Shown here piece after piece: positions 1 through 11,224 of a stretch of DNA of 64,000 bases. The notes below the pieces were generated by a model that was given only the letters and a program-made list of their open reading frames with translations, was not told where the DNA came from and did no database searches. Source of the stretch: Fraxinus americana. Taxonomy: Eukaryota; Streptophyta; Magnoliopsida; Lamiales; Oleaceae. The position numbers were made by a program, and so were the translations under genes. The stretch lies in NCBI GenBank assembly GCA_035079005.1, contig CM068720.1:28037197-28101196 (forward strand), given 5' to 3'. Within the stretch, counting starts at the first letter, position 1. Every line of letters starts with the position of its first letter.

Positions 1-533
1 GCATACGACTCAGCCACAACAGCAACCACCCCAGAGGCGCCTAGGGCTACAGGGGCGTGCTCACGGGAGGAGCCACAGCCGAAATTGTCTCCACCAATTA
101 CAATGGAGTATTTGGATTTGGTTTCACCCGGATCAATGAAGCGGGTTTCATACGAAGATGGAAGACCAATGAGAGCATAAGAACCAAGCTTCTCATACTC
201 ATCGGGATTGGACGGGACGAGAGTAAGGTACTCGGCGGGGATGATTTGGTCAGTGTCGATGTTGTCGCCCACGACGTAACAGAGGCCGTGGAATGTAGTG
301 ACGGTGGAAACGTCAGCAGGGGTAGTTGTAGTGGAACGGAGAGGGGTGACGATGCGGTGGTGAGATTGAGGAGTGACTTGCGATTTCAAGGATTTGAAGT
401 GGCAGTTCGGAGAATTAGCAGTGCAAGGGAGTTTGAGGGAGGAGAAGGCCGTGAGAGATGGGGAATTGGGCCGGTGAGAGGCGAGTTTGAAAGAGTAGGG
501 TTCTGAAACGGCGGCGGCTGAAGCGGCGGCCAT
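1..533 (-). CDS. LEUD: 3-isopropylmalate dehydratase small subunit, plastid (5' part)
   Basis: Small subunit of isopropylmalate isomerase, which with the Fe-S large subunit interconverts 2- and 3-isopropylmalate in leucine synthesis; plant small subunits also serve methionine chain elongation. The frame opens at the ATG at 533 and stays open to base 1 (177 codons plus 2 bases), so the C-terminus lies outside the window. Residues 1 to about 75 are Ala/Ser/Thr-rich and poor in acidic residues, as in a plastid transit peptide. The mature part shows GDNIDTDQIIPAEYL at about 89-103 and the aconitase-swivel signature GGDNFGCGSSREHAP at about 147-161. No intron is seen, as is usual for this plant family. 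The start is the first ATG in a frame with no upstream extension. A transposon begins only 100 bases upstream (633). Family assignment is firm; the exact paralogue is not determined. Confidence 0.95.
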   Translation of the reverse strand, partial: MAAASAAAVSEPYSFKLASHRPNSPSLTAFSSLKLPCTANSPNCHFKSLKSQVTPQSHHRIVTPLRSTTTTPADVSTVTTFHGLCYVVGDNIDTDQIIPAEYLTLVPSNPDEYEKLGSYALIGLPSSYETRFIDPGETKSKYSIVIGGDNFGCGSSREHAPVALGASGVVAVVAESY

Positions 534-632
534 TATTTATGGCTAGAGAGGAGTATCGGCGGCGGAAGTTTTTGTGTTTTGTTTCTGAACTTAGCTTGCT
601 AGTACTCTGTTTACAGTCGAACCACTCAATTA
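534..632 (-). promoter_or_regulatory. Short 5' leader/promoter of the dehydratase gene
   Basis: Only about 99 bases separate the start codon at 533 from the MULE-like element at 633. I see no clear TATA box here. Transcription must either start in this short TATA-less stretch or use sequence inside the transposon. The last 9 bases (624-632) are the left target-site duplication of that element. Confidence 0.4.
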
Positions 633-2041
633 GAGTTAAATGTTTAATTCATGACTAAACTTTCATAGATGTCACGATTTACTCATTCATTTTTAAAACT
701 TATCCTACTGACCACTCAATTTTAAACAGTCCCACTCCGTTTGTCACTGGATCAAAACCGTTAATAACGATGTCCACGTGACTGACGGTATGATGACGTG
801 GCACATTAAATTGCTAATTAGATGCCACGTCAACGCCATGTGCGCAAATGCGTTACTCACCGAACTTTGCTCCATATTACGGATTACTCACCGAACTTTG
901 TTCTATGTCACGGTTTACTCATCGAACTTTCAAAATTGTCTCCTTGGCCACCAAACTTCACTCGTCCAACTCCATCACTCACCCAAATTAAGAAGGTATT
1001 TGGTGGGGATTAAAATTGAATTTTTTGGTAGATTAAGATAGAAATTTTTGAAATATGTGGTTGAAAAGTTGCGGGATTCATGAAAGATGTTATTGATATT
1101 GATTGTTTGACTTTGACTTATATTAAAATCTATACCAAATATGCCCTAAATATAAGTTACAAATATAATAATGAAATTAAATTTTGTAATAAATATGAAA
1201 AATAAAAATAAAAACTGAAAATTAAAAAAGAAAACGGAACAAGCCTATCTGATGACAAAAGCTGAGTTGGCCATTTAAATACTTCCAAATACGAATTTAA
1301 TTGTCAAGTCAGCTCCAAATCATCATTGCCAAACACACCTTTCATAATATAATTAAATCTTTCTTTGATTAAATAGAACAACATGCGTCTCTAACCATTT
1401 CGTTGAACAAACCAGAGAAAAGTGAAATAGGAAAATCATCAAATCTACTTCCAAGGATATTCAAAAACCTAAGCCCCAAATCAAGAATATCAATTACCTA
1501 AGAATAAGTTTAAAAATCTTTCAAATTAACAATTTAAATTTAAATTTCAGTTTCTTTTTTAATTTTCAGTTTTGATTTTAACCGCATATTTCAAAAACTT
1601 CTATCACAATCTACCAAAAAATTCAATTTTAATCCCCACCAAACACCTTTTTAATTTGGGTGAGTGATGGAGTTGGACGGAGTGAAGTTTGGTGGCCAAC
1701 GAGATAATTTTGGAAGTTCGGTGGGTAAACCGTGACATAGAACAAAGTTCGGTGAGTAATCTGTGATATGGAACAAAGTTCGATGAGTGATCCGTAACAT
1801 AGAGTAAAGTTCGGTGAGTAACTCACTTGCACACATGGCATTGACGTGTCATCTAATTAGCAATTTAATGTACCACGTCATGATACCGTCAGCCACGTGC
1901 ACAACGTTATTAACGATTTTGATCCAATGGCCAACGGAGTGGGACAGTTTAAAGTTGAGTGGCCAATGGGATAAGTTTTAAAGGTGGGTGAGTAAACCGT
2001 GACATGTATGAAAGTTCAGTGGCTATTGAAATATTTAACTC
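633..2041. mobile_element. Non-autonomous MULE-like element with about 440-bp inverted arms
   Basis: The arms at about 633-1062 and 1587-2041 are diverged inverted copies; both contain repeated subunits built on ACTCACCGAACTTTG with a following CTATGTCACGG-like motif. Both ends begin GAGTTAAAT. They are flanked by 9-base sequences actcaatta (624-632) and actaaatta (2042-2050), which match at 8 of 9 positions, the length expected for Mutator-type insertion. The AT-rich middle (1063-1586) has no coding potential. The open frames at 778-1041 and 1629-1841 are read-through of the arm repeats, not genes. Confidence 0.75.
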
Positions 2042-2284
2042 ACTAAATTAAGCCCATATATGGCCTCCAAAATTATAATTCATATTTCTTCAGCTTTTTA
2101 TCAGCCACACATGGATAAAATAATATTACAAGAAAATTCAAACCTTTTTTTTTAATTCCACGTTCTTCAAAAAAAAAAAATTACTATTCCAAAATATATT
2201 TTTCCAAAATCTAATTAAAATGGTGTTCAAACACGTGCTAAGCATGTTTGCTAAAATTAAAAGAGATTTGAAGTTAATTGTCAC

Positions 2285-3531
2285 AATGGTTATTAAACTT
2301 ATGTCTATATTTTCGATTGCTCACTGAAATTTAAGATATCAAGTTTTGGCCTTTAAATATATTCAAACGTTGAACATTATTCACTGACATAACATCATTT
2401 TCAAATCGTTAACAAAATTAGTAATGTGACTAACGGAATACACATTTGACGCCACGTAATGCTGGTAACAAATTATCGCGTTTTCGATTGCTCACTAAGT
2501 TTTGAAAAACATTTTCGATTTCTCGCTAAACTTTGAAAAACGTCTTAGATTGCTCACTAGAGTTTGAGGTAGTCGAATTTTGGCCACTAAATTTATAAAA
2601 AATGACGTCCACTTATTGTTCGTGAAAGAACGTGTATCGCAAAGGCACGAATCACTTAAAAGTAATAAAGTGGACAAACGAGCTCAGTTGTTGACCGTAC
2701 AAGAAATGATTACTCAATTACACAATAATTAAATTTAATTTTAAAATAATTTTAAAGAATTTTAAGCAATTTTTATCATTCGAAACTTCAAATTTGTTGT
2801 GTGTTTCACTGTTATAATTAAAATAAAATAAAATTTGAATTTTGCAACGAAACACACAGCACATTTAATTAAGTGAATTTTGCAATGAAATGCACTGTCA
2901 ATTTAATTAAAATTTGGATTTTCTAACTAAATATACAATCCATTTAAGTAAATTTATTATATGTTTTTGCAAAATTCAAATTTTAATTTAATTTAATTTT
3001 AACAACGAAACACACAACAAATTTGAATTTTTCAAATGATGAAAATAGTTTAAAATTCTACAAAAATATGTTAAAATTAAATTTAACTATTGTGTAATTG
3101 AGTAATAATTTCTCAAGGGATCGACAACCCGAACTCGTTTGTCCAATTTATTACTTTTACATGATCTGTGTGCTTGCGGTATACATTTTTTAACGAACAA
3201 CAATCTAACATCATTTTTATAAACTTAGTGATCAAAATTCGACCACCTAAAAATTTACTGAGCAATCTAAGACTTTTTCAATGTTTAATAAGCAATTGAA
3301 AACACTTTTCAAAGTTCAGCAAGCAATAAAAAATGAGACAATTTGTTAACGGTGTGACGGGACGCCACATGTACATTCTGTTAGTCACTTTACTAATTTC
3401 ATTAACGGTTTGAAACAGATGTTGTATCAGTGAGTAACACACAATGCTTGGGATGAGTTTAGTGGCCAAAACTCAACATCTTAAATTTTAGTGAGCAATC
3501 GAAAACACAAACATTAGTTCAATGCTCCATT
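2285..3531. mobile_element. Foldback element (long inverted repeat), family unknown
   Basis: Almost the whole stretch is an inverted repeat: about 2285-2890 pairs with about 2930-3531. The arms share the motifs TTTTCGATTGCTCACT, GGCCACTAAA, AATTAGTAA-GTGACTAAC and ATTACTCAATTACACAATA. It closely follows the MULE-like element at 633-2041 and may belong to the same class. I could not find a convincing target-site duplication, so the ends are accurate only to about 10 bases. No coding capacity. Confidence 0.65.
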
Positions 3532-3789
3532 AAAATTACATTTTAGGAATAAATACATTTTTAAATAGTAATATTTTGAATAACGTGTAGTTAAAAAATA
3601 AACAAAAATTAAGGATTTATGTGTAATAATATTTTATTGAAAAATGTGTGATTCAAAATAAAAATGAAAAAAATGTATTTTTTTGAGAATGAAGCCCAAA
3701 CAAGGCTAAATATCTTTCATTTTTTTTAAAGATAAATGTACGTTTAAAAATAAGTAATTTATATTAAATTCTGGCTAATAAAATTATTT
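3532..3789. other. AT-rich spacer without recognisable feature
   Basis: AT-rich DNA between the foldback element and the first Tat-element sequence. No gene, RNA or repeat structure is recognised. Confidence 0.5.
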
Positions 3790-4260
3790 TAAAACTAACC
3801 GACGATACCAAAAATCACACGTTGATTTTCGAGCTTGACGATTGAGAATGAGAACAAACGTGAGCTTCCAGAACCTGAAACAAAGGTGTCGAGATATGTC
3901 CTCGTCGCCCCTTCGATGTTTAAGTTAGAGAGAGAATATCAAAAAGTTTGGGTGCTAAAAATTGTATGTCAAAAAGGTACCTGAATAATGATCTATGGTT
4001 TCATATTTATAGAGGTAGGTGGTGCAATTCTATCAAGACTTGGCATCTTTACTTTTAGGAATTCTAATTGTGATAAGTGTTGAACTACAATCAGAAGTCT
4101 AATCATACAGTAACTGCAGTATTTTTCAAGATAGACTTCTTCTGGACTTAAGATTCTTGAATGTAAGTAATTGGATAGGGTTAGAGTTCTTAAGAGGTGA
4201 GAACTATCCGCGCTTGAGCATGAATGATTTTGGGAATTTAGCCAAGGGAAAAACCCAAGG
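3790..4260 (-). repeat. Probable 3' LTR of the Tat element
   Basis: On the minus strand this stretch has a promoter-like TATA element (CTATAAATATG, near 4004-4014) followed by a pyrimidine-rich, transcription-start-like region, as expected of an LTR. There is no second LTR in the window to compare it with, so both borders and the LTR identity are inferred from position downstream of pol. Confidence 0.35.
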
Positions 4261-4656
4261 ACTCATCCCTGAGATAACCAACGTAAGCGTCGTAGGTGCT
4301 CACCGCGTGTTGTCTCGGGGTAGCACGAGGACATAAGATGCTCGAGCATATGAATCTTAAAATAGGAAAAAACGAGCCTTGGGAGTCCTCGTGCTCGAGG
4401 TGACACTTTTAACCACCTCATTAGCCCCCGTGCATTCATTCCTAAAGCTCGAGAATTAGGGTAGATGGACATAAGTTCGATAATAAAAGGCAAAAAGGGT
4501 GCTCGAATAGAGAGGTCGAGATAGCTCGATGTCATTACTCCACGAACGCTGATTGTTCGAGGTTAATTAAGGCGATGACTAAGGATCGTTGGATGGTTGG
4601 CACGTAGCAACATCCCACGGCCCAGGTAGTGACCTTTGGGCTTCCAGTTCAACGCC

Positions 4657-4664
4657 TATAAATA
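4657..4664 (+). promoter_or_regulatory. TATA box for the antisense ORF of the Tat element
   Basis: A perfect TATAAATA lies about 320 bases upstream of the plus-strand ORF start at 4985 and is followed by a CT-rich initiator-like run. It suggests that the antisense ORF had its own promoter. Confidence 0.45.
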
Positions 4665-4984
4665 CCTCTTTTACCTTTCATTTTTCACTTTTCACTCGCT
4701 GTAAAAGATTTCCTGCAAGTTCGAGCTCGAGCACATCCCTTAGATACTTTTGGGCGTCGGGTATTCCTTAAGGTAAGGCTCGAGACTTTAAGTTATTTTC
4801 TTAGTTTTTATTGAGAGATGTTAAGTAGTGAAGGTAATCGGGTTCAGGTAGTTCAAGCGGTAGTGAGGAAATGGGGACGTCGATGATTCCAGTGGCGATC
4901 TCCTTAGATGCCTAACCTAGGAACCAAGGTAACGTCGAGTTTAAGTCTCTCGATGACCCTTGAAGGTTCAAAGAACATCTAGCT

Positions 4985-6657
4985 ATGGCCGCAGCTCGGG
5001 AGTTTGGGCTAATGCCTAGTTGCAACATTAGGTCGCCTGACCCCGAAGATAGGATGGTACATGCTCGGGATGGAGAGTTTGTAATTTTCAAGGATACCTT
5101 GAAGGTCGGGTTTAGGTGGCTCTTGCACCCCTTTGTTACAAGTCTCCTAGTTGAGCACTCCATCTGCCCGGGGAAGTTAGTGCCCAATGCATGGAGGATT
5201 CTCATTTACTTCTTTATAGCTTGTAGGTACTTGGGCATCGAGCCTTACTCGACCTTTGTCGAATGGTGTTCGAGTTCAAGCAACTCCACCGGTATACTTT
5301 TTTTTCCTATTTGTCAACCGGAGGTGGTTTTAGGGTCCCGGGCATGCCAGCTCTCTAAAAGGTTGGAAAGATAAGTGGTTTTATGCGGTCACTCGAGAAC
5401 CCGACCTCCCTTTTTGGTCAAGGTGGGGAATTCCTGATGCTGCTAAGTTTTGTGAGGGTCGGGCCTATTTTGAGTCCTTAGAAATGGATAGGAAGATGCT
5501 CGAGGAGCTCGATCCTTTGATGCCAGACATGAATGCCATCTTCGGGGATGAAGTCCTAGACCTTGCTAATGTGAGAGGTGTCGAGGGTAGGGTTTTACTC
5601 TTTATATTCTCGAGCCCTTAGTCTCAAGGTTATGATCGATCTAATAAGTTTGATTATTTTTGTGCAGGAATGTCTTTCGATCACTCGGCACTTCGTAAGT
5701 TTGTGAATGCAAAGGCTAAGGCACCTCAGCCCCAGGCCGCCGCCTTGACGAAAGGGAATAGGAGAGCTTGAGTCTCAAGATGAGATGAACCATCAAGGGG
5801 GCTAGGCGAGACATCTTAGCCTAGACAGCAAGAACCGAGCCCGAGGCCAACCCGACAGCCGACTTCATCGCCCAACTAACTTCCTCCTCGTCGTACCCCC
5901 GAGGTCGTAGACCTCGAGGATGATTATATACCCTTTGTGGCCTCGGTGATTGAATACTTCGAGTGTTGCCACTTGGTACCAAGCATTGCGGCAAAATACT
6001 GAGATGTAGGGTTCGACAAGGGGATGAAGGCCCTCGAGTTCCTTACTTTGAAGGTAAAAAGTCTGGATTAAGCTATGAATATATTTCATGTATTCTTTTG
6101 ACAGACCCTGAGCGTTGCCTGAAGCCTTTCACTACAAGGGATAGATTAGTCCCATAAAATGGCCGGGCTCGTGGAGGCCATCGAGGTCAAGGACAAGAAA
6201 ATTGATGATCTGAAGGCTGAGAGCGAGGCCATTTTGAAAGAGCACGATGATGCCAGGAACAAGATGTGTGGGGCTCGAGATGAAGTCGAGACTGTCGGGA
6301 TGAGGCTGAAGAGTTGAAGCTCAAGCTCGAGCTCGAGCGTAAATGTAAAGAATATGAAGGCGGGCTATTTGAGGCCAAGGATCGAGCTTGGGCAGATTTT
6401 AAGGTGTCCGATGAGTGTGACCGGGTAAAGGTTGAATATGCCTCCGGGACGTACCTCCATGCCTTCAAAGAAGCTCGAGCTTTTCTACGATCGAGGCTCC
6501 CCAACGTTGAACCCAAGGATTTGAAATCATGCCCGACATGGCCGATAGCCTAGAGCTCTCGGACTCAAAAGATGTTGGCATCGAGGAGGAGGGTGAGGAT
6601 GATGATGTTGAGATCGTGGCATCTAATCAGGCGCTAGAGCATGATGATCTCGATTAG
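4985..6657 (+). pseudogene. Antisense additional ORF of a Tat element, 'putative gypsy type transposon' (PF04195-like) domain
   Basis: The first exon (about 4985-5570) shows the layout typical of this plant family: GEFVIFKDTLKVGFR, then LHPFV, then PNAWRILIYFF and a CRYLGIEP segment, at about residues 34-90. A frameshift near 5365 is followed by the continuation WFYAVTREPDLPFW and GIPDAAKFCEGRAYFES. A canonical intron is visible: donor GTGAGA at 5571 and acceptor TGTGCAG ending at 5667. The second exon encodes a Lys/Glu-rich coiled coil (about 6158-6520, with a frameshift near 6300) and an acidic tail ending in DDLD and a stop at 6657. The function of the family is unknown; it is not a proven transposase. 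Several frame breaks make it a pseudogene. It lies opposite to pol of the host element. Confidence 0.65.
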
Positions 6658-6989
6658 GCCCCCTTTACCCCGATCCCTGATTTTGCAATTTTTACAATTT
6701 TTTTATTTTTGATCAAGTACATTGCCCTAGCATATGGGCTTTTATGTTTTTAATTTCTGCAAGTACATTGCCCCGCCACATGGGCTTTCACCTTTTAATT
6801 TTGTAAATGTTATGCTCAACGTATATTTCTGCATGTGTTTGTCTCGATCAATTTATTGTTAAATGGCTCGACAACCAATTTAGCATTTAGATTCGACGTT
6901 AAGTTCGAGCCCAAACAATTAATTAATTTTTTGACAAAGTTTTAGGGTCGACGAATAATTCGAGCCTAGTACAAAACAATCAACCTCGA

Positions 6990-7320
6990 GTTCGGATCCA
7001 ACAGGAAGTAATTAATCTCGAGCTTTGTGGCAGGGGATGTTAGTAAGTTTTAGGCTTGACCTTAGGTCCGAGCCTAATATAACACAATTGATCCCGAGCT
7101 CTATGGCTGACATTTTAGTCAAGTTTGGGTTGACATTTGGGTCGAGCCAAACTCAAAGTAATTGATCTCAAGCTCTATGGCTAAGATTTTAGTCAAGGGT
7201 CAACCTTTGGGTCTAGCCAAACACAAAGTAATTGATCTTGAGCTCTATGGCAAGATTTTAGTCAAGTTTAAAGGTCGACCTTTGGGTCGAGCCAATGTTA
7301 AATGACTAATCTCGAGGACT
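6990..7320. repeat. Tandem repeat, about 75-bp unit, in the 3' region of the Tat element
   Basis: About four diverged copies of a unit containing AATTGATCTCGAGCTCTATGG, ATTTTAGTCAAG and TTTGGGTCGAGCCAA. It is non-coding. It lies between pol and the antisense ORF, where Tat elements commonly carry hypervariable tandem repeats. Confidence 0.7.
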
Positions 7321-7379
7321 TTAATCACCCGAGGACTACTTAATCCATGTTTGAAATTTATAATGGTCATGCTTGAGAT

Positions 7380-7795
7380 AGGCTGCGCGCATGCCCCTTG
7401 GAAGACATTGGAACACATGCTCGTGGCGTGTCTTGGAACTGCCCATTGGATGACATTAGAACGCATGCTCGTGGCATGTCTTGGAGGTGCCTGTTCGTGA
7501 CAGGTCTTTAGGGTGCATGTTAGTGGCATGTCTTTGAGGTGCCTGCTCGTGGCAGGTCTTTGTTGTCATGCTCGTGGCATGACTTCGAGGTGCCTGATCA
7601 TGGCAGGACTTTAGGGTGCATGCTCATGTCATGTCTTTTAGGTGCTTGCCCATGGCAGGTCTTTGTTGTCATGCTTGTGGCATGACTTCAAGGTGTTTGC
7701 TCGTGGCAAGACTTTAGGGTGCATGCTCATAGCATGTCTTTAGGTGCCTGCTCGTGACAGATCTTTGTTGTCATGCTCGTGGCATGACTTCGAGG
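7380..7795. repeat. Minisatellite made of small hairpins
   Basis: Alternating short units of the form CATGC-TCGTG-GCATG and CCTGC-TCGTG-GCAGG are separated by TCTTTAGGGTG, TCTTTGTTGT or ACTTCGAGGTG, giving about 27-bp subunits in higher-order blocks of about 110-120 bp. Several variants keep the stem paired. The array lies downstream of integrase in the sense of the Tat element. Confidence 0.75.
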
Positions 7796-8074
7796 TAATC
7801 ACTTGGACAAATTTTTTGTTGGGTATTACCCAATTGCTACTTTATATGAACTTTCCTATGTTCTAGAACATGTATGGGCTTGCAGGCTTGACAAATGAAC
7901 TACTTAAAAAGAAAAAAAAATGCGTGGGATGTGCAAGCCCAATTGAAAAGTAAACTACCTAAAAGTAAGAAAAAAGTGTACGGGGCATGCAAGCCCAAAA
8001 CAAAAGTAAAACTAACTAAACCAAATAGATAAGGTGGGGACTACTACTTGTAATAAATTTTGAGATTGTCAGCA
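7796..8074. other. Non-coding spacer of the Tat element
   Basis: Contains two diverged copies of a unit with TGCAAGCCCAA and AAACTA-C-TAAA near 7920-8020. No coding signal. Confidence 0.4.
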
Positions 8075-8935
8075 TTTCAAGGCCTTGGTAGCGGTCTTCC
8101 AGCCATGTCTCTTAAGCCGTATGCTCCTCATCGGACTTGTCTAATGACTTCATAGGGTACTTCCCATGTTGGGACAAGTTTACCCTGGGCATGATTGACA
8201 GCTTCGGCCCTCCTGAGCACCAGATCCCCAACCCTGAATCTTCTGGCTCTGACCTTATTATTAAAATATCTTGCCGTCTTATTTTGATAAGAGGCGAATC
8301 GTAGGGCGGCTTGCTCACGTACCTATTCAAGGAAATTAAGATGTTCTGTTCTGTGTTCATCGGTACTATGCTCTAGATGCCTTATGGTGGGTAAGCTGAC
8401 CTCTATTGGAATCACAGCCTCTAACCCCGAAAGCTAACATAAAAGGGGCTCACCTGTTGTTGTTTTGTATGAGTTACCTTGAGCACCCTGAATCCTAGTG
8501 CAAAGGTCTTGCAATATAATCCGATTTGTTACTTCAGCAAGGTCATTACTCTGAGGGTGTGAGACCAATGTTAGGCGATGATCTACCTCGAGGTTGGTGC
8601 AAAAGTCCTTGAATTGTGCATTGTCAAACTGCCTTTCGTTGTCAGTTACAAGCACCTTGGGTATCCCGAACCTGCAAACGATAGACTTCTAGATGAATGG
8701 TCTCAGCTTGGGCCTTGAGATAGTTGCTAGAGGTTCTGCTTCTGCCCACTTGGTAAAATATTCTATAGCCATAGCAACGAACTTTAGCTATCCTCTTGCT
8801 ATTGGAAAGCGCCCGAGGATGTCAACTCCCCATTGTTCGAAAGGGCCCGAACAGTGTATAGGAGTGAGCTCTTTAACAGGAGTATAGATGACGTTTCCGA
8901 ACCTTTGGCACTTATCACATTTTCTCACGTAGTCT
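8075..8935 (-). pseudogene. Tat-type retrotransposon integrase, broken
   Basis: Minus-strand translation gives, in order, a Cys-containing VRKCDKCQRFGN segment (about 8935-8890), the catalytic-core motif WGVDILG with its Asp (about 8830), FTKWAEAEPLAT, CRFGIPKVLVTDN with the second Asp (about 8640), and HPQSNDLAEVTNR with the Glu (about 8540). It continues to a C-terminal RARRFRVGDLVLRR segment (about 8260-8220). Stops and frame changes occur near 8790, 8690, 8430 and 8320, so it cannot make integrase. Confidence 0.85.
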
Positions 8936-9199
8936 GAGGCGTCTTTGTTCATGGTCAGCTAATAGTACCCATACCTTATGAGCTTGAAGGCCAGAGCTCA
9001 TGCTCCTTGATGATTACCACATATTCCTTTGTGAACTTCTGCCAGGGCCTAGACATCTAAGATACGAAAGTGTAAAGCTTCTGCGGAAGAGGACTCCTTG
9101 GATGATGCAGTATCGTAATGCTCTAGATCGGATGCTCCTTGCTTCTCTTGCATCCTTAGGGAGATTCCATTAGTTATGAATTCAACTATGGGGTCTATC

Positions 9200-9700
9200 T
9201 ATGAAGGATCATTATCGATGTTCATGACACTGGCTTCTTGGCCTATGCTTGGCTCTGTCACCATTCTGATATGGACTGTTTTGTCAAGTCCATCAACTTC
9301 CATGAAAGCGAGTCTTGACAATGCATCCGCCTTACCATTATTGGCTCGGGAAATTTTTAGAATTTTGCAATCTTTAAATTGTCTCTGAAGATCATGTACT
9401 TTCAGACAGTATAAGCTCATCCTTTCATCCTTTTTATCAAATGATCCTCCAATCTGCCCAACCACAAGTTGTGAATCGCTAAAGAGCTTTACGTGTTCAA
9501 TCCCAAGGCTATTTGGCCAACTCCAGATTGATGACGACATCCTCATACTCTGCCTCATTGTTGGTAGCTTCGAATTAGTATCAGAGTGCACACTGAATTT
9601 CGGTCAGCTTATCTAGATTGCTAATTATGACCCCTGCACCCGAGCCCAATGAATTTGATGCCCCATCAACGACTATTTCCCAGATGTTCGCTTTAGTGCT
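9200..9700 (-). pseudogene. Second, archaeal-type RNase H of a Tat element, broken
   Basis: Minus-strand reading gives IVVDGASNSLGSGAGVII, then NNEAEYEDVV, HVKLFSDSQLVVGQI and ISRANNGKADALSRLA. The Asp, Glu and Asp positions (VDG, NEAEY, SDSQ) and the late ADALS are the usual acidic sites of the additional RNase H that sets the Tat lineage apart. At least two stops lie between the segments. Confidence 0.8.
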
Positions 9701-9769
9701 CGAGATATTTCCTTGCCCCCAAGGCATCGAGGTGAGCTCTGCAATGAAGTCAGCTAATACTTACCCTTT

Positions 9770-11128
9770 AATAGAAAGCCGGGGCTTGAACTCTATATTA
9801 AATTCACCGAGTTCAATTGCCCACTTTAACAATCTTCCCGAAACATCAGGTTTTTGAAGTATCTGTCTGAGTGGCTGGTCTCCGAGCACTATGATCGGAT
9901 GTGATTGAAAGTACTACCTTAGTTTTCGTGCTACTATGACCAGGGCTAGGGCGAGTTGTTCTGCTAATATATACTTCGTTTCTGCGTCAAGCAATACCTT
10001 GACTAATAGGCTGCTCACAACATTTTAAGATACGGCTAGGTATAGGTACAATGTGTTTCCAGGCTCAGGCTTTGTGAGAATTGGGGGAATCACAAGTTTT
10101 TGTTTGAGTTCCTGGAAAGCTCTTTCACATTCTTTATTCCAATTAAAACTCTGATTGTCCCTAATAACTTTGAAAAAGGGAAAACGCATGTCTGCTACTC
10201 TAGACATGAACCTATTCAAAGCGACAACCCGACCAGTCAGCTTTTGTACCTCTTTCTTGCTCATAGATGACTCCATGGATATTAAAGCTTGTATCTTGTC
10301 TAAATTGTCCTCAACCTCCCTATGCGTCATCATGAAGCCCCAAAACTTTCCTGATACCACCCCAAAAGCACACTTTGTTGGGCTTAACTTCATCTTATAC
10401 ATTCGAATTGTAGATAACACTTCCTAAATGTCGACGATATGCTCATTCACCTATTTACTTTTGACCACCATGTCATCGACATAGGCTTCAATTCTTTTCC
10501 CGATCAAATCAGCGAAGACTTTGATGAGCCTTTGATACGTTGCCCCTGCATTTTTCAAACCGAATTGCATGACCTTGTAGCAATATATGGCAGAGTCAGC
10601 TATAAAGGATGTCTTCTCCTGATCTTCTTCAGCCATGAGAATCTGGTGATAGCCTGAGAATGCATCAAGAAAGCTATACAACTTGTGGCCTAAGCTACTG
10701 TCCACCAGATTATCAATTCGAGGCAGGGGATAACTGTCTTTTGGATACGCCTTGTTGAGATCTGTGAAATCGATACACATCCTCTACTTTACATTAACCT
10801 TGTTGACAAGGACAACGTTAGCAAGCTACTCTGGATACTGAACCTCCCTAATGAATTGAGCATTGACGAGTTTATTGATCTACTCACGTATTACCTCTCG
10901 ACTTTTTGGCGCAAATTGCCTCTTCCTTTGCTTTAGTGGCTTAGCATCTGGTCTTATGTTAAGTTTATGAACCACTACATTGGGGTCTATCCATGAGATG
11001 TCTTCAACCTTCCATGTGAATACATCGATGTTGTGGGATAGGTACTTGATGAGTTCATCCTTGAGAGCGGTGTCAAGATCCCAATCGATGGTCACTTTTT
11101 TGCTGTGCTTGAGCTCAACCTCTACCAA
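9770..11128 (-). pseudogene. Tat-type reverse transcriptase and first RNase H, broken
   Basis: Minus-strand segments: a pre-RT region (11128-10880) with KPLKQRKRQFAP; the RT fingers/palm (10780-10451) with DLNKAYPKDSYPLPRID, FLDAFSGYHQI, QFGLKNAGATYQRL and the active site YVDDMVVKS; the thumb/connection (10420-10025) with LSPTKCAFGV and LTGRVVALNRF; then an RNase H remnant (to about 9770) with LADFIAEL. Breaks lie at about 10880-10790, 10430 and 10020. The active-site YVDD is intact but the frame is not. Confidence 0.88.
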
Positions 11129-11224
11129 ATCTTCAATTGGAGCAAGTCTCTCCTAATGCTCAAGCTCGAGCTGAGCTGTAGATAATTGCATGACATCAGT
11201 GCTCAAACCTTGAATGCTAGTAAC

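Larger units (their letters stand above)
3790..11165 (-). mobile_element. Degenerate Ty3/gypsy retrotransposon, Tat lineage, 5' truncated
   Basis: Read on the minus strand, the order is reverse transcriptase, RNase H, a second archaeal-type RNase H, integrase, tandem repeats, an antisense ORF and a probable 3' LTR. The second RNase H and the integrase style (VRKCDKCQRFGN followed by WGVDILG) are marks of the Tat lineage. gag, protease and the 5' LTR are missing; the element stops at about 11165, where a plus-strand chromovirus relic begins. Every domain carries stops or frameshifts, so the element is dead. Antisense additional ORFs between pol and the 3' LTR are known in Tat elements such as Grande and RIRE2, which is why the plus-strand ORF at 4985-6657 is placed in the same element. 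Confidence 0.75.
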
